A stretch of DNA of 64,000 bases from GCA-2706205 sp964215955 (GCA_964215955.1 CAXPDR010000014.1:1-64000), one strand, 5' to 3'. Positions 44,459-53,299 are shown, numbered from the stretch's first letter. Translations and numbers: made by a program. Notes: generated from the letters alone by a model not told the origin.

Positions 44459-44497
44459 TGTTAAGTTAAACAAAATATTAACTTGAAATGGTGGTTA

Positions 44498-45409
44498 ATG
44501 GATAATCTAAAACTATACAAATACAATATAAGCGTGATTTCAGGTAGTTGTGGGATTAAACCCCATACAATTAGAACTTGGGAAAAGAGATATAAAGTAT
44601 TTGAACCTAAGCGAGATGAAAGGGGTGTTAGGTTGTATTCTGATCTTGATTTAACCAAGGCAAACCTTTTAGGCTTTCTTACCAAAAGAGGTTTTAATAT
44701 TTCTGAGATTGGGAATAATTCAATTAAAGAGCTTAAAGAGCTCAAACAAAAAATCAGTCATATAAGTACTGACCTCGAAATTGATAATTGTGTGGCTTCA
44801 ATTTTGACTTTAGTAGAGAATTACGATGTTGATCTTCTTCGCTCTGAAGTGAAAAGACTTAGTAAGAGTTTAGGCCTTAGGGAGTTCATATTTGATACTG
44901 TCTTACCTCTTTTGAGATATATTGGAACTAAAGTTGCTAATGATGAGCTAACTGTAACTCAGGAGCATATTTTATCTACTGTCATTAGAGATCAGCTTAC
45001 GAAGTTAAACTTAGATAAACTAATAAAGGTACAAGGGCCAAAAATTTTATTGGCCACTCCTGAGGGAAATCATCACGAAATTGCTATCATGATTGCTGAT
45101 ATAATTTGTCGTCTTAACGGAGTGGCAACTCAATTTCTTGGGAGCGCTCATCCTAGTTACTCTTTGGCGTCGGCCATTAATCATCTAAACTGCCCTATAC
45201 TTGTTTTAGGAGTTCGTTCCTCTGAGCTTTGGAATTATCACAGTCAAATAGTTCCCTATTTGGAACAATTAGATCAAGGCTTAAGGGTTGAAATTGATCT
45301 CATTATAGGGGGAGAAAAAGAAATTTCGCTTCCGAGTTTTAAACGGATCAAAACCATTAAATTTATAGAAACCTTTGAAAGCTTTGATAAACTAATGGAG
45401 GTGTTATGA
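44498..45409 (+). CDS. MerR-type regulator with B12-binding domain 1 (CarH/LitR-like)
   Basis: A 303-residue regulator: MerR HTH (about 11-75; GIKPHTIRTWEKRYKVF), a four-helix capping bundle (about 95-175) and a cobalamin-binding Rossmann domain (about 180-303). The bundle keeps QEH (Glu156, His157), and the lower-ligand-like His is in NHHEIA (His193). The Trp of the W-x9-EH motif is Val146. The following Gly is Ala. ATG 44498 is preferred over TTG 44483. It overlaps DUF1295 by ATGA. Confidence 0.85.
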   Translation: MDNLKLYKYNISVISGSCGIKPHTIRTWEKRYKVFEPKRDERGVRLYSDLDLTKANLLGFLTKRGFNISEIGNNSIKELKELKQKISHISTDLEIDNCVASILTLVENYDVDLLRSEVKRLSKSLGLREFIFDTVLPLLRYIGTKVANDELTVTQEHILSTVIRDQLTKLNLDKLIKVQGPKILLATPEGNHHEIAIMIADIICRLNGVATQFLGSAHPSYSLASAINHLNCPILVLGVRSSELWNYHSQIVPYLEQLDQGLRVEIDLIIGGEKEISLPSFKRIKTIKFIETFESFDKLMEVL

Positions 45410-46164
45410 TTCCCTTAGTTTATCATTTTTTATTATTTTTTAGCTTTTGGGCAGTTGCAAAGAGTATAAAGAGATACGATATAATTGATTCTATTTGGGG
45501 ACTATCATTTGTCATTTTATGTATTAGTACTATGCTCTATGAAAACTTTCCTATGAACAATAGAGCAATACTTATTGTAAGTATGGTGGGAGTCTGGGGA
45601 ATTAGACTTTCTCTATTTTTATTCATCCGGTTTGCTGAAAAAGATCAAATGGATGCTAGATATCAGGAAATGTATGATGGATGGACTGGAAATAAAGATC
45701 TATCTGCTTTATTTAAAGTCTATTTTTTACAAGCTGTAATCGCATTCATTCTGGCAATACCATTGATTAACTCAATTACAAATAATGAAATAGAGCTATT
45801 TTGGTTAGACTATTTAGGCTTTACTATCTGGGCGCTAGGTTTTCTCTTAGAGTCTGTTGCTGATATTCAGAAGTCCAAGTTTAAAAAAGGAAATCCCAAT
45901 GGTGTTTGCAATACTGGATTATGGAAATACTCCAGGCATCCAAACTACTTAGGGGAAATCATTTTATGGTACGGAATTTCACTTTTAATGCTTTCTCAAG
46001 TTGAATGGTGGTTGGCAATTATGACTCCTGTTCTAACTCATTTGATAATTTATTTTGTTTCTGGAGTTGCGCTATTAGATAAAAAATATCAAAAAAATAA
46101 TAAATATGAATCTTACTTAAAACAGACTCATCCGCTTTTATTTAAATTTGGGTCAAAGGATTAA
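45406..46164 (+). CDS. DUF1295 steroid 5-alpha-reductase-like membrane protein
   Basis: A 252-residue integral membrane protein with about six helices. The C-terminal motif SRHPNYLGEIILWYGI, with preceding CNTGLWKY, is the DUF1295/ICMT signature. Sterol or fatty chain reduction is a family guess only. It lies between two MerR-B12 genes and is translationally coupled to the first. DUF1295 often occurs in light-induced lipid-modifying clusters. Confidence 0.88.
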   Translation: MIPLVYHFLLFFSFWAVAKSIKRYDIIDSIWGLSFVILCISTMLYENFPMNNRAILIVSMVGVWGIRLSLFLFIRFAEKDQMDARYQEMYDGWTGNKDLSALFKVYFLQAVIAFILAIPLINSITNNEIELFWLDYLGFTIWALGFLLESVADIQKSKFKKGNPNGVCNTGLWKYSRHPNYLGEIILWYGISLLMLSQVEWWLAIMTPVLTHLIIYFVSGVALLDKKYQKNNKYESYLKQTHPLLFKFGSKD

Positions 46165-46166
46165 TT

Positions 46167-47102
46167 ATGGTTGGTCATAATATACAAGTCGCATCAAGAT
46201 TAACGGGCGTAAGCATTCATACGCTGAGGGCCTGGGAAAGACGTTATTCAGCTGTAGTTCCAAAAAGGCTTGCCAATGGACGCCGGGTTTTTACTGAGAA
46301 AGAAATTGAAAAGCTAAAACTTTTAGCAACTCTTACAGGGGTAGGATATCCAATTAGTGATATTGCAAATGCTGATATAGATACCTTAAAAAATATGCTT
46401 GAAAAAGTAGATGGAGAAGTTAAACAAGTTGAATTAGAAGAAGAAGTAGAAAATAAAGAGATTAGTTATAAGAATACAATCCAACATCTTTTGATGGCGT
46501 TACAAGGTTATAAGTTGGATATAATTTCTTATGAACTTCATAAATTACGAGCTAGTCACGATACAAGGGATTTAGTTTTCAAAATATATTTGCCTCTAAT
46601 TCAAGAAATTGGAATGAAGGTTTATAGAGATGAAATTACGATCGCTCAGGAGCATGCCTTAACCAGTATTCTACGATTTCACCTAGGAAGTTATGTTTAT
46701 AGAAGTAAACAGGGTCCAAAGAAGAAGTCTAAAAAGGTTGTTTTTGCAACTCCTGAGGGAGATCTTCACGAACTTGGAATTTTACTTTCAAGTGTACTCG
46801 CATCATATTATGGATTTGAATTCTATATGCTTGGTCCAAACCTTCCGGCGATGAGCTTATTAGAAACACTAAAAAGCTTAGATATTGATGTCATCATTAT
46901 GGGGACGACGGACTCTCCTAGAGGACCAAAATACGAAGATTTTAACGAATACTTCTCAACTTTGATGGAAGGGCTAAGGCCAGGGCAAGAACTTTGGATT
47001 GGTGGAACAGGTAAATTTGCAATGGCAGATTTTAAAATTCTTTCAAACTTTAAATACATAGAAAGTTTAGAACAACTTGATATAAAGCTTAGGTCTGTAT
47101 AG
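46167..47102 (+). CDS. MerR-type regulator with B12-binding domain 2 (CarH/LitR-like)
   Basis: A 311-residue paralogue of the first regulator. HTH GVSIHTLRAWERRYSAV (15-31); a glutamate-rich linker (80-98); bundle with AQEH (Glu162, His163); B12 domain with PEGDLHELG (His201, with Gly retained). Here too the bundle Trp is replaced (Val152). It begins 3 bases after DUF1295 and completes a three-gene unit. Two regulators could form mixed oligomers or respond to different signals. Confidence 0.86.
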   Translation: MVGHNIQVASRLTGVSIHTLRAWERRYSAVVPKRLANGRRVFTEKEIEKLKLLATLTGVGYPISDIANADIDTLKNMLEKVDGEVKQVELEEEVENKEISYKNTIQHLLMALQGYKLDIISYELHKLRASHDTRDLVFKIYLPLIQEIGMKVYRDEITIAQEHALTSILRFHLGSYVYRSKQGPKKKSKKVVFATPEGDLHELGILLSSVLASYYGFEFYMLGPNLPAMSLLETLKSLDIDVIIMGTTDSPRGPKYEDFNEYFSTLMEGLRPGQELWIGGTGKFAMADFKILSNFKYIESLEQLDIKLRSV

Positions 47103-47173
47103 GGATTGTTTAGGTTTATGATACTGCAAGTACCAAGCATTATTGATAAATGTTAAATACTTGGAGGTATTCT

Positions 47174-47722
47174 ATGAAAAAATATTTTATTTTAATGAGT
47201 TTGGTTATGGCGGCAGTATCTTTTGCTAAGGAAGAGCTTCCAACTGTTGATTACGTTGATTTAAATCAATACGGTGGAAAGTGGTACGCAGTTACATCAC
47301 TTCCCCAAAGATTTACCAAAAATTGTCTTTATCAGACAGCAGAGTACGGGCTAATTGATAGTGAGACCGTTTCAGTTTTAAATACTTGTTATCAAGGAAA
47401 GAAAAGAAGAGGTCCAAGAAGAACTCTTAGAGATGTTAAAACAACGATTAGAGGAGTGGCCAAAGCTGATGACATTTCAAATTCTGATTTAACTGTAACT
47501 TTTAGAGTACTATTTGGATGGATTAAATTCTCTGGAGATTATAAAGTTCTGGCATTAGATAATGATTATAAATACGCTCTTGTTGGAGCTGAAGATAAAA
47601 AGTCCTTGTGGATTTTATCAAGAGACAAATCTGTACCGGCCGAAGTCAAAGCTGATTATACCAACCTTGCTAGTGAGCTTGGTTTTGATACTTCAAAACT
47701 TGTTGATTCAAAATTTTATTAA
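47174..47722 (+). CDS. Lipocalin family protein
   Basis: About 182 residues, with a Sec signal (MKKYFILMSLVMAAVSFA) rather than a lipobox. The lipocalin opening YGGKWYAVTSLPQRFTKNC is canonical, with a later LVGAEDKKSLWILSR strand and matching cysteines. It probably binds lipid-like molecules, like other lipocalins found in photoprotection clusters. The start at 47174 has TTGGAGG 6 bases upstream. Confidence 0.87.
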   Translation: MKKYFILMSLVMAAVSFAKEELPTVDYVDLNQYGGKWYAVTSLPQRFTKNCLYQTAEYGLIDSETVSVLNTCYQGKKRRGPRRTLRDVKTTIRGVAKADDISNSDLTVTFRVLFGWIKFSGDYKVLALDNDYKYALVGAEDKKSLWILSRDKSVPAEVKADYTNLASELGFDTSKLVDSKFY

Positions 47723-47753
47723 CATAATGAAAGACTAATTTTTTCTTGTTATC

Positions 47754-47783
47754 TTGGTCAAAAAAGTCACCTTTTTTGACCAA
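47754..47783. terminator. Bidirectional intrinsic terminator
   Basis: TTGGTCAAAAAAG (47754-47766) and CTTTTTTGACCAA (47771-47783) form a perfect 13-base inverted repeat with a 4-base loop. The arms provide a run of Ts on both strands. It separates the lipocalin gene from a convergent minus-strand gene. Confidence 0.8.
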
Positions 47784-47823
47784 TGGTTATTTCAAGAATT
47801 TTAGAGTTATAACTAGACTCTTA

Positions 47824-48471
47824 TTATCTACAAATATTATTCTTTTTTAATTTTCGAAGTAAAGCTTCTGCCTCTGCTTTTAATTTGTTACTTTCTTTAT
47901 CAAATCTTCTTTTTTCACTTCGAAGTTTTGCTTTCGCATTTTTGACCATTATCTTATCTTTTTTAGTAGGCGGGTTATATAAGGGAAATAAACTATGAAC
48001 ATAGTAAGTTGTGTGATGTGTGACTGAAAAATTAAACCCATCAACTAAAACAAAATATCTTATATATTCGCTTTCACCACCAAACCTTGTAGCCTTTTCG
48101 TATTCGTAATCTTCATAGATTTCACACTCAACTTTATGGACAACGCTACATTGGTTATTTCTAAAAAATCTTCTTGTATCACCTGATAAACGCTTATTGT
48201 TGTATATCTCAACTTCCTTTCCATTTTCTGTTTCAAGATTAATAGACCAATCATTATATACAGAAACATAGCACTCATTTGAGCAGAGCCTTTTAAGTAT
48301 TTTCTCTCTTTGTGATTGAGAACGAGCTTTACAAACAGAATGATCCTGATTATTAATACAAAAAGCCTCCAGACCAAATTTAGCGACTTCGCAAATCTTT
48401 CGATCAAGTACCTGTCCAAAAGAGTTTGAAGTGGTTAATATTATTAGCAATAGAAATAAATTTATTCTCAT
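47824..48471 (-). CDS. Secreted cysteine-rich hypothetical protein
   Basis: A 215-residue exported protein with signal MRINLFLLLIILTTSNSFG. It contains about eight cysteines in the first half (CEVAKFGLEAFC, CKARSQ, LCSNECYVSV), suggesting disulfides, and a basic helical C-terminus. I recognise no family. The start at 48471 has GGAG upstream. The longer frame to 48510 lacks support. The Dsb pair elsewhere would serve such proteins. Confidence 0.6.
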   Translation of the reverse strand: MRINLFLLLIILTTSNSFGQVLDRKICEVAKFGLEAFCINNQDHSVCKARSQSQREKILKRLCSNECYVSVYNDWSINLETENGKEVEIYNNKRLSGDTRRFFRNNQCSVVHKVECEIYEDYEYEKATRFGGESEYIRYFVLVDGFNFSVTHHTTYYVHSLFPLYNPPTKKDKIMVKNAKAKLRSEKRRFDKESNKLKAEAEALLRKLKKNNICR

Positions 48472-48637
48472 TTTTTTCTCCAAGTTGATTAATTTTGGAG
48501 TTTTTAGCATCGGGCCAGATAAAGAGCGACTTACGCAGACTTACATTGAAATTTTACATGTTCTGAAAATATTACCCAACCTGGCCATTCATATTAGCAT
48601 AGTCTCCAAAAAACAGGCTTTTAACCGGTCTTTTTAT

Positions 48638-50002
48638 TTAGAACTCTTTCTCAATTATTTCCCTTCTGTAATTAAATATCTTAGTCACATCTTTTCTTAT
48701 ATATGACCCCGCAAATAATCTACCAAGAAAACCCATTGGAGGCTTATAAGTGATATGATCTACCATTAACGTCCCATTTTTAAGCGGATAAAATTTGTGT
48801 TGGTGAAACCATTTTTTGTAAGGACCTTTTAATTGTTGGTCAATAAAGTATTCATTTGGTTTAAACTCTAATATTTCAGTTTTCCACTTTAGGGGAATAC
48901 CATGAAGTTTTAAAGAATAATCAATTAATGTCCCTGATTTTATTTCATCTGTATTTTTTCCCAAAACTTTAAATCCTAGAAAAGGAGGTGTGATCTTTTC
49001 AAGATTGTACTCGTTAGAAAAAAATGGAAATATATCGTCCGGTTTTTTTTCAATCCATTGGTATTGTTCAAATACACTTTCACCTTTAATGGCATGTTTT
49101 AATTCTTCTCTAAGGGCATCTTTCAAACTTCGATATTTGTAATTAAAGTTATGGTCTAAGAAAAATTGGGGAATGACTTTTTGACCTGTGAGTAATAATT
49201 GTGACATTTCTCCTAGAATTATTTTTAAAGCAAAAGATGGGGCGGGTAAAATAGCAGGTCGCTTCAGTTCTTTTCCTAAGATCGTGCTAAAAATATAGTT
49301 GGATACTGGCCTAGGTGAGACCGCATTAATTATTGTTTGTTCTGGTTTTTTATCAATAACATAAATAAATTTGTTAATAAGATCTTCAATATGAATCCAA
49401 CTCATGTATTGTTCACCACTTGAAATTGGTCCGCCAAGCCCAAGCTTAAAAATTGGAAGCATTTTTGTAAGTGCACCGCCTTTTGAGGTGATAACAAGCC
49501 CAATTCTAAGGAGATTGGATTTGATATTTTTATGTTCTTCTAATAATGGAGCTTCCCATTTCTTGCAAACTTCTGCTAAAAAATCATTACCTAGTTTGGA
49601 ATCTTCTGTGATTCTTTCTTCTCCACGATTTCCATAGATTCCGATCGCCGATGCAGAAATAAACTGTACTTTTTTGTCAGTTTTTTTAAGTTCTTTTAAT
49701 AAAAGTTCAATTGGTTTAATCCTTGAGCTTATTAGTTTTTCTTTTTGGGCCGGATTCCATCTTTTGTTTGCGATGTTTTCTCCAGCTAGATTGATAACTA
49801 CGTCAGCGGTTTTTAATGGGGTAGGATCAATAGTGTTCTCGTCAGGGTTCCATTTGAAATAATTTATAGGAAAGGGAAGGGTTTTCTTTGCCCTACTAAT
49901 ATTTCGGGTATAGATAGAAATATTTGTATCTGCTCGGAGAATTAGGCTCTTAATAAGCTCCGTTCCAATTAAACCAGTCGCTCCAGTTATAACAATATGC
50001 AT
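48638..50002 (-). CDS. yfcH: YfcH/TIGR01777 epimerase fused to SRPBCC domain
   Basis: A 454-residue fusion. The N-terminal extended SDR (about 1-300) has TGATGLIG, NLAGENIANKRW, SASAIGIYG, SWIHIEDL and AVSPRPVSN, matching TIGR01777/YfcH. The last 150 residues look like a polyketide-cyclase/SRPBCC ligand-binding fold (VFEQYQWIEKKPDDIFPFF, VDHITYKPPMG). A fused form is known but less common. It is divergent from the photolyase gene across a palindromic site. Confidence 0.82.
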   Translation of the reverse strand: MHIVITGATGLIGTELIKSLILRADTNISIYTRNISRAKKTLPFPINYFKWNPDENTIDPTPLKTADVVINLAGENIANKRWNPAQKEKLISSRIKPIELLLKELKKTDKKVQFISASAIGIYGNRGEERITEDSKLGNDFLAEVCKKWEAPLLEEHKNIKSNLLRIGLVITSKGGALTKMLPIFKLGLGGPISSGEQYMSWIHIEDLINKFIYVIDKKPEQTIINAVSPRPVSNYIFSTILGKELKRPAILPAPSFALKIILGEMSQLLLTGQKVIPQFFLDHNFNYKYRSLKDALREELKHAIKGESVFEQYQWIEKKPDDIFPFFSNEYNLEKITPPFLGFKVLGKNTDEIKSGTLIDYSLKLHGIPLKWKTEILEFKPNEYFIDQQLKGPYKKWFHQHKFYPLKNGTLMVDHITYKPPMGFLGRLFAGSYIRKDVTKIFNYRREIIEKEF

Positions 50003-50060
50003 TTTCCCACCTTGTCTTATTTTCGTATAGTTCTAATTTATCATTATTTAAAACTTCATG

Positions 50061-50078
50061 GTATAAATACTTTTATAC
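50061..50078. promoter_or_regulatory. Perfect dyad upstream of photolyase
   Basis: GTATAAA-TACT-TTTATAC is a perfect 7-base inverted repeat, 26 bases before the photolyase start. A regulator site is likely. The TTGTATAAA-like half resembles LitR-type sites, but this is weak evidence. Confidence 0.45.
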
Positions 50079-50103
50079 AAAACTTGCACTTAGGTTTAAA
50101 AAT

Positions 50104-51567
50104 ATGTCAAAAGATTATGCTATTCATTGGTTTAGAAGAGATTTAAGAGTTGCTGGAAATACAGCATTTCAACAGGCTTATAAACGCCATGGTAATAAAA
50201 TTCTAGGCGTATTCTTTTTTGACAGTACTTTTCTTGGCCGTTCAGATTTCTCTCATAATAGATTCCAATTTTTTATGGAAACAATGAGAAGCTTAAAAAA
50301 TGAACTCAATCAAATTGGCTCTGATTTGTTAGTGTTAGATATGACTCCTGATAAAGGCTTTCCCTTTCTTTTAAAATCGCTAAAAAAGAAACCTAATGGC
50401 ATAACCTTTAATAGGGATTATGAGCCTTTTGCTAGAAATAGGGACCAAACGATTACAGAACTTTTAGAAAAAGAGGGAATTAAGGTTTCCCACTTTAAGG
50501 ATCATTTAATTATTGAGCCCAATGAATTATCAAAAGACGATGGTACTGCTTATAAAGTCTATTCACCATTTGCTAGAAAATGGTTAGAAATTTTTAGCGA
50601 TAGTGATGAAATTCAAGAACGAATTAGCCTCCAAAAAAAATCTTTTATATATCTTCAGGAATTAGAAAAAGGAAAAACGAAGCAGTTTCTCAGTGCTAAA
50701 TGGAGTGATTTTTTAAATAAAAAATTAGAAGATCAATTAGATGTATTTTTAAAAAAGAATTTAGAACAAGTTGATATTACTATACCCAAAGCAGGTTCTC
50801 TTGCTGCCCTTCAAACACTAAAAAAGTTTAAAGTTGAACATTATGATGAACTGAGAGATTTTCCTGTGGCAAAAGCGACCTCATCATTAAGTCACTTTTT
50901 AAAAAATGGGTCAATTTCTATTTGGCAAATTATTGCTTATCTCGATTTGAAACCTTATAAAAAGAAGAAGTCAGGGATGGATGTGTACTTTAGTGAACTT
51001 ATATGGAGAGAATTTTACTATCATGTACTTTATCACTTCCCTGAAAATGAAAAACAAAGCTTTTTAAATCAATATGATAAAATTAAATGGGAAAATGATT
51101 TAAAACTCTTTGAAGCCTGGAAACAAGGAAAAACAGGTTTTCCCATTGTAGATGCTGGTATGCGAGAGCTAAATACAACAGGTTTTATGCATAATAGGGT
51201 AAGAATGATTGTCGCCTCATTTTTAACAAAAGATCTATTAATCGATTGGCGTTGGGGTGAGCAGTACTTTATGGAAAAATTATTAGATGGTGATTTAGCT
51301 GCAAATAATGGTGGTTGGCAATGGGCCGCCAGTACTGGCTGTGATCCTCAACCATATTTTAGGATTTTCAATCCTTGGTTACAAAGTAAGAAATTTGATA
51401 AAGATGGTGATTATATTAAAAAATTTGTTCCTGAATTGTTAGATGTTGTCTCTAAAGATCTTCATAGTCCCATTTTAAATCATAAATCATATCCTGAGCC
51501 AATTGTTGATCATTCTAAGCGGCGTGAGATGGCGCTTGAAATGTATAAACTGGCCCGTGATTCATAA
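50104..51567 (+). CDS. phrB: Deoxyribodipyrimidine photolyase
   Basis: A 487-residue class I CPD photolyase. N-terminal antenna-binding domain: IHWFRRDLRVAGN. FAD domain (about 290-450): TSSLSHFLKNGSISIWQII, LIWREFYYHVL, NTTGFMHNRVRMIVASFLTKDLL, DLAANNGGWQWAASTGCD. It repairs UV dimers with blue light and fits the light-response island. No Shine-Dalgarno is clear. It converges with the TauE gene by 53 bases. Confidence 0.95.
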   Translation: MSKDYAIHWFRRDLRVAGNTAFQQAYKRHGNKILGVFFFDSTFLGRSDFSHNRFQFFMETMRSLKNELNQIGSDLLVLDMTPDKGFPFLLKSLKKKPNGITFNRDYEPFARNRDQTITELLEKEGIKVSHFKDHLIIEPNELSKDDGTAYKVYSPFARKWLEIFSDSDEIQERISLQKKSFIYLQELEKGKTKQFLSAKWSDFLNKKLEDQLDVFLKKNLEQVDITIPKAGSLAALQTLKKFKVEHYDELRDFPVAKATSSLSHFLKNGSISIWQIIAYLDLKPYKKKKSGMDVYFSELIWREFYYHVLYHFPENEKQSFLNQYDKIKWENDLKLFEAWKQGKTGFPIVDAGMRELNTTGFMHNRVRMIVASFLTKDLLIDWRWGEQYFMEKLLDGDLAANNGGWQWAASTGCDPQPYFRIFNPWLQSKKFDKDGDYIKKFVPELLDVVSKDLHSPILNHKSYPEPIVDHSKRREMALEMYKLARDS

Positions 51568-52321
51568 GTGTTACTTTTTCTTCTAGGAAAACATTTTTAT
51601 TTTTATAAAGAATGAAAATTCCCATGAAAATGAGAAAAATGGCGAATGCTTTTTTGAGCTTTTCTTGGCTAACAAATTTTACTAAATAACTCCCAATAAG
51701 AATACCTACACCGGACACTGCAGAGAAGGTAAGTAAAAATGTCCATGGAATTTCAACAACCCCTACATAGCCAGCAAACCCACTAAATGACTTGGCACTA
51801 ATAATAACCAAGGAAGTACCTATTGCTCTTTTCATCGGCAGGCCTGTGAGAAGAACTAACGCAGGTACTATGAGAAAACCGCCCCCAACACCAACAATAC
51901 CGGTTATGATACCGACAACTAAACCTTCCAGAATAATAAATAGATAATTCAATTCTTTTTTTTCACCGTCCGTTTCTTTTCTACCTTTAATCATAAAAAT
52001 GGATGCAACTAACATAATCACTGAGAATATGATTAATTGAACTTGACCGCTAAGAAAAACGCTTAATTTCGCTCCAAGAAAAGTTCCGGCCATGGCTATA
52101 GGACCAAAGATTAAGGCTATTTTTATATCAACATTTTTTGCCTTAAAATGAGAGAAAACACCGATTAAACTAGTAATTGCCACTATTGCTAAAGATAGAG
52201 CGATGGAGACTTTGGCATCCATTTCCATCCCGTAAACTAATACGGGTACAGTGAGAATCGAGCCTCCTCCTCCTAAAAGTCCTAAACTCATACCTATGAT
52301 GACAGCAAATAAATAGCCCAT
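51515..52321 (-). CDS. TauE/SafE-type sulfite/sulfur anion exporter
   Basis: About 268 residues with 7-8 membrane helices. TauE/SafE signatures are GMSLGLLGGGGSILTVPVL, HFKAKNVDIK and the second-half GIVGVGGGFLIVPALVLL, KRAIGTSLVIIS. It moves sulfur oxyanions or related solutes. The ATG at 52321 has AAGGAG 8 bases upstream. The longer frame to 52414 would cover the promoter. It is divergent from a YeeE pair, with which it probably forms a sulfur regulon. Confidence 0.87.
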   Translation of the reverse strand: MGYLFAVIIGMSLGLLGGGGSILTVPVLVYGMEMDAKVSIALSLAIVAITSLIGVFSHFKAKNVDIKIALIFGPIAMAGTFLGAKLSVFLSGQVQLIIFSVIMLVASIFMIKGRKETDGEKKELNYLFIILEGLVVGIITGIVGVGGGFLIVPALVLLTGLPMKRAIGTSLVIISAKSFSGFAGYVGVVEIPWTFLLTFSAVSGVGILIGSYLVKFVSQEKLKKAFAIFLIFMGIFILYKNKNVFLEEKVTLMNHGPVYTFQAPSHAA

Positions 52322-52370
52322 AATGATTTCTCCTTTGTATAAAGTGTAATATAAATCTTTATAAATAAAC

Positions 52371-52384
52371 TTGATTAAGATCAA
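52371..52384. promoter_or_regulatory. FNR/CRP-type box 1
   Basis: TTGAT-TAAG-ATCAA is a perfect FNR-type palindrome. Its centre is about 56 bases upstream of the TauE/SafE start, on the side expected for class II activation. Confidence 0.6.
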
Positions 52385-52412
52385 ACTTAAGTTAAAACTT
52401 TCTCGTTTTTTC

Positions 52413-52426
52413 ATGATCTAGATCAA
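52413..52426. promoter_or_regulatory. FNR/CRP-type box 2
   Basis: ATGAT-CTAG-ATCAA matches the same consensus with one mismatch. Its centre lies about 56 bases before the YeeE start. A CAAAAT at 52449-52454 would be a weak -10 at class II spacing. Confidence 0.55.
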
Positions 52427-52475
52427 AGTTTTTGATCATAAGTTTTGGCAAAATCTTAGGTAATGAGGAGGAAAT

Positions 52476-52886
52476 ATGGAGCAAATTATTTATCCGTTAA
52501 TTGGAGGCGTAATCATAGGTCTTGCTTCTACTGTGATGTTAGGTGGGATTGGTAAAATCTCAGGAATAAGTGGTATTTATTCTGGTTTGTTTAACAAAAT
52601 TGAAAAAGAAGACTTATGGAAATATCTTTTTGTTCTTGGTCTACTTCTTGGTGGTGGGTTCATGTATCTAATCGCACCACAATTTTTTCAGTATCAAGCA
52701 AACTTCTCATACACACAAGCTATAGTTGCAGGACTTTTAGTAGGGTATGGAACAAGATTAGGTTCAGGTTGTACTAGTGGGCACGGTGTATGCGGACTTC
52801 CAAGATTATCGGCCAGGTCTCTTGTGGCGACCTTAACTTTTATGGGGGCCGGAATTATTACTGTTTTTATTAAGGGGATTTTATGA
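52476..52886 (+). CDS. YeeE/YedE-family sulfur transporter, N-terminal subunit
   Basis: A 136-residue membrane protein with about four helices. The thiosulfate-transporter motif GSGCTSGHGVCGLPRLS carries the key cysteine, and an early GLASTVMLGGIGKISGISG is typical. In this lineage the YeeE fold is split into two proteins (PmpA/PmpB-like). GAGGAGG precedes the ATG. It overlaps the partner by 4 bases. Confidence 0.88.
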   Translation: MEQIIYPLIGGVIIGLASTVMLGGIGKISGISGIYSGLFNKIEKEDLWKYLFVLGLLLGGGFMYLIAPQFFQYQANFSYTQAIVAGLLVGYGTRLGSGCTSGHGVCGLPRLSARSLVATLTFMGAGIITVFIKGIL

Positions 52887-53299
52887 AAAATATAATTGGC
52901 TTATTATCTGGAATTATTTTTGCCATTGGTTTAGTTGTTTCAGGAATGATTGACCCAAATAAAGTCACTGGTTTTTTAGATCTTTTTGGAGATTGGGATT
53001 ATGCTTTAGCCTTTGTTATGGGTGGGGCTGTAATTTTTAACTTAGTTACCTTTAAGTTAATAAAGAAAAAAGAGAGCCCGCTGTTTAGTTCTGAGTTTCA
53101 TTGGCCAACAAAAGTTGATGTGGATAAAAAGTTGGTTCTTGGTGCCATTATATTTGGGACAGGATGGGGAATTGCCGGAATCTGTCCAGGACCTGGTATT
53201 GTTAATGTCATCACGTTAGAACCAAAAATGTTGGTTTTCGTTGGGAGTATGTCTGTTGGGATGCTAATATTTAAATTTCTTGAAATAATTAAAAGGTAA
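52883..53299 (+). CDS. YeeE/YedE-family sulfur transporter, C-terminal subunit
   Basis: A 138-residue partner with GLVVSGMIDPNKVTGFLDLF, typical of the second half (DUF6691-like), and GWGIAGICPGPGIVN with the key cysteine. With the upstream protein it should form a complete YeeE-type channel for thiosulfate or persulfide sulfur. The two are translationally coupled (ATGA). Confidence 0.88.
   Translation: MKNIIGLLSGIIFAIGLVVSGMIDPNKVTGFLDLFGDWDYALAFVMGGAVIFNLVTFKLIKKKESPLFSSEFHWPTKVDVDKKLVLGAIIFGTGWGIAGICPGPGIVNVITLEPKMLVFVGSMSVGMLIFKFLEIIKR

Noticed and set aside
45406..46164. Considered isoprenylcysteine methyltransferase for the DUF1295 protein
   Set aside because: The shared C-terminal motif occurs in both; DUF1295 fits length and context better.
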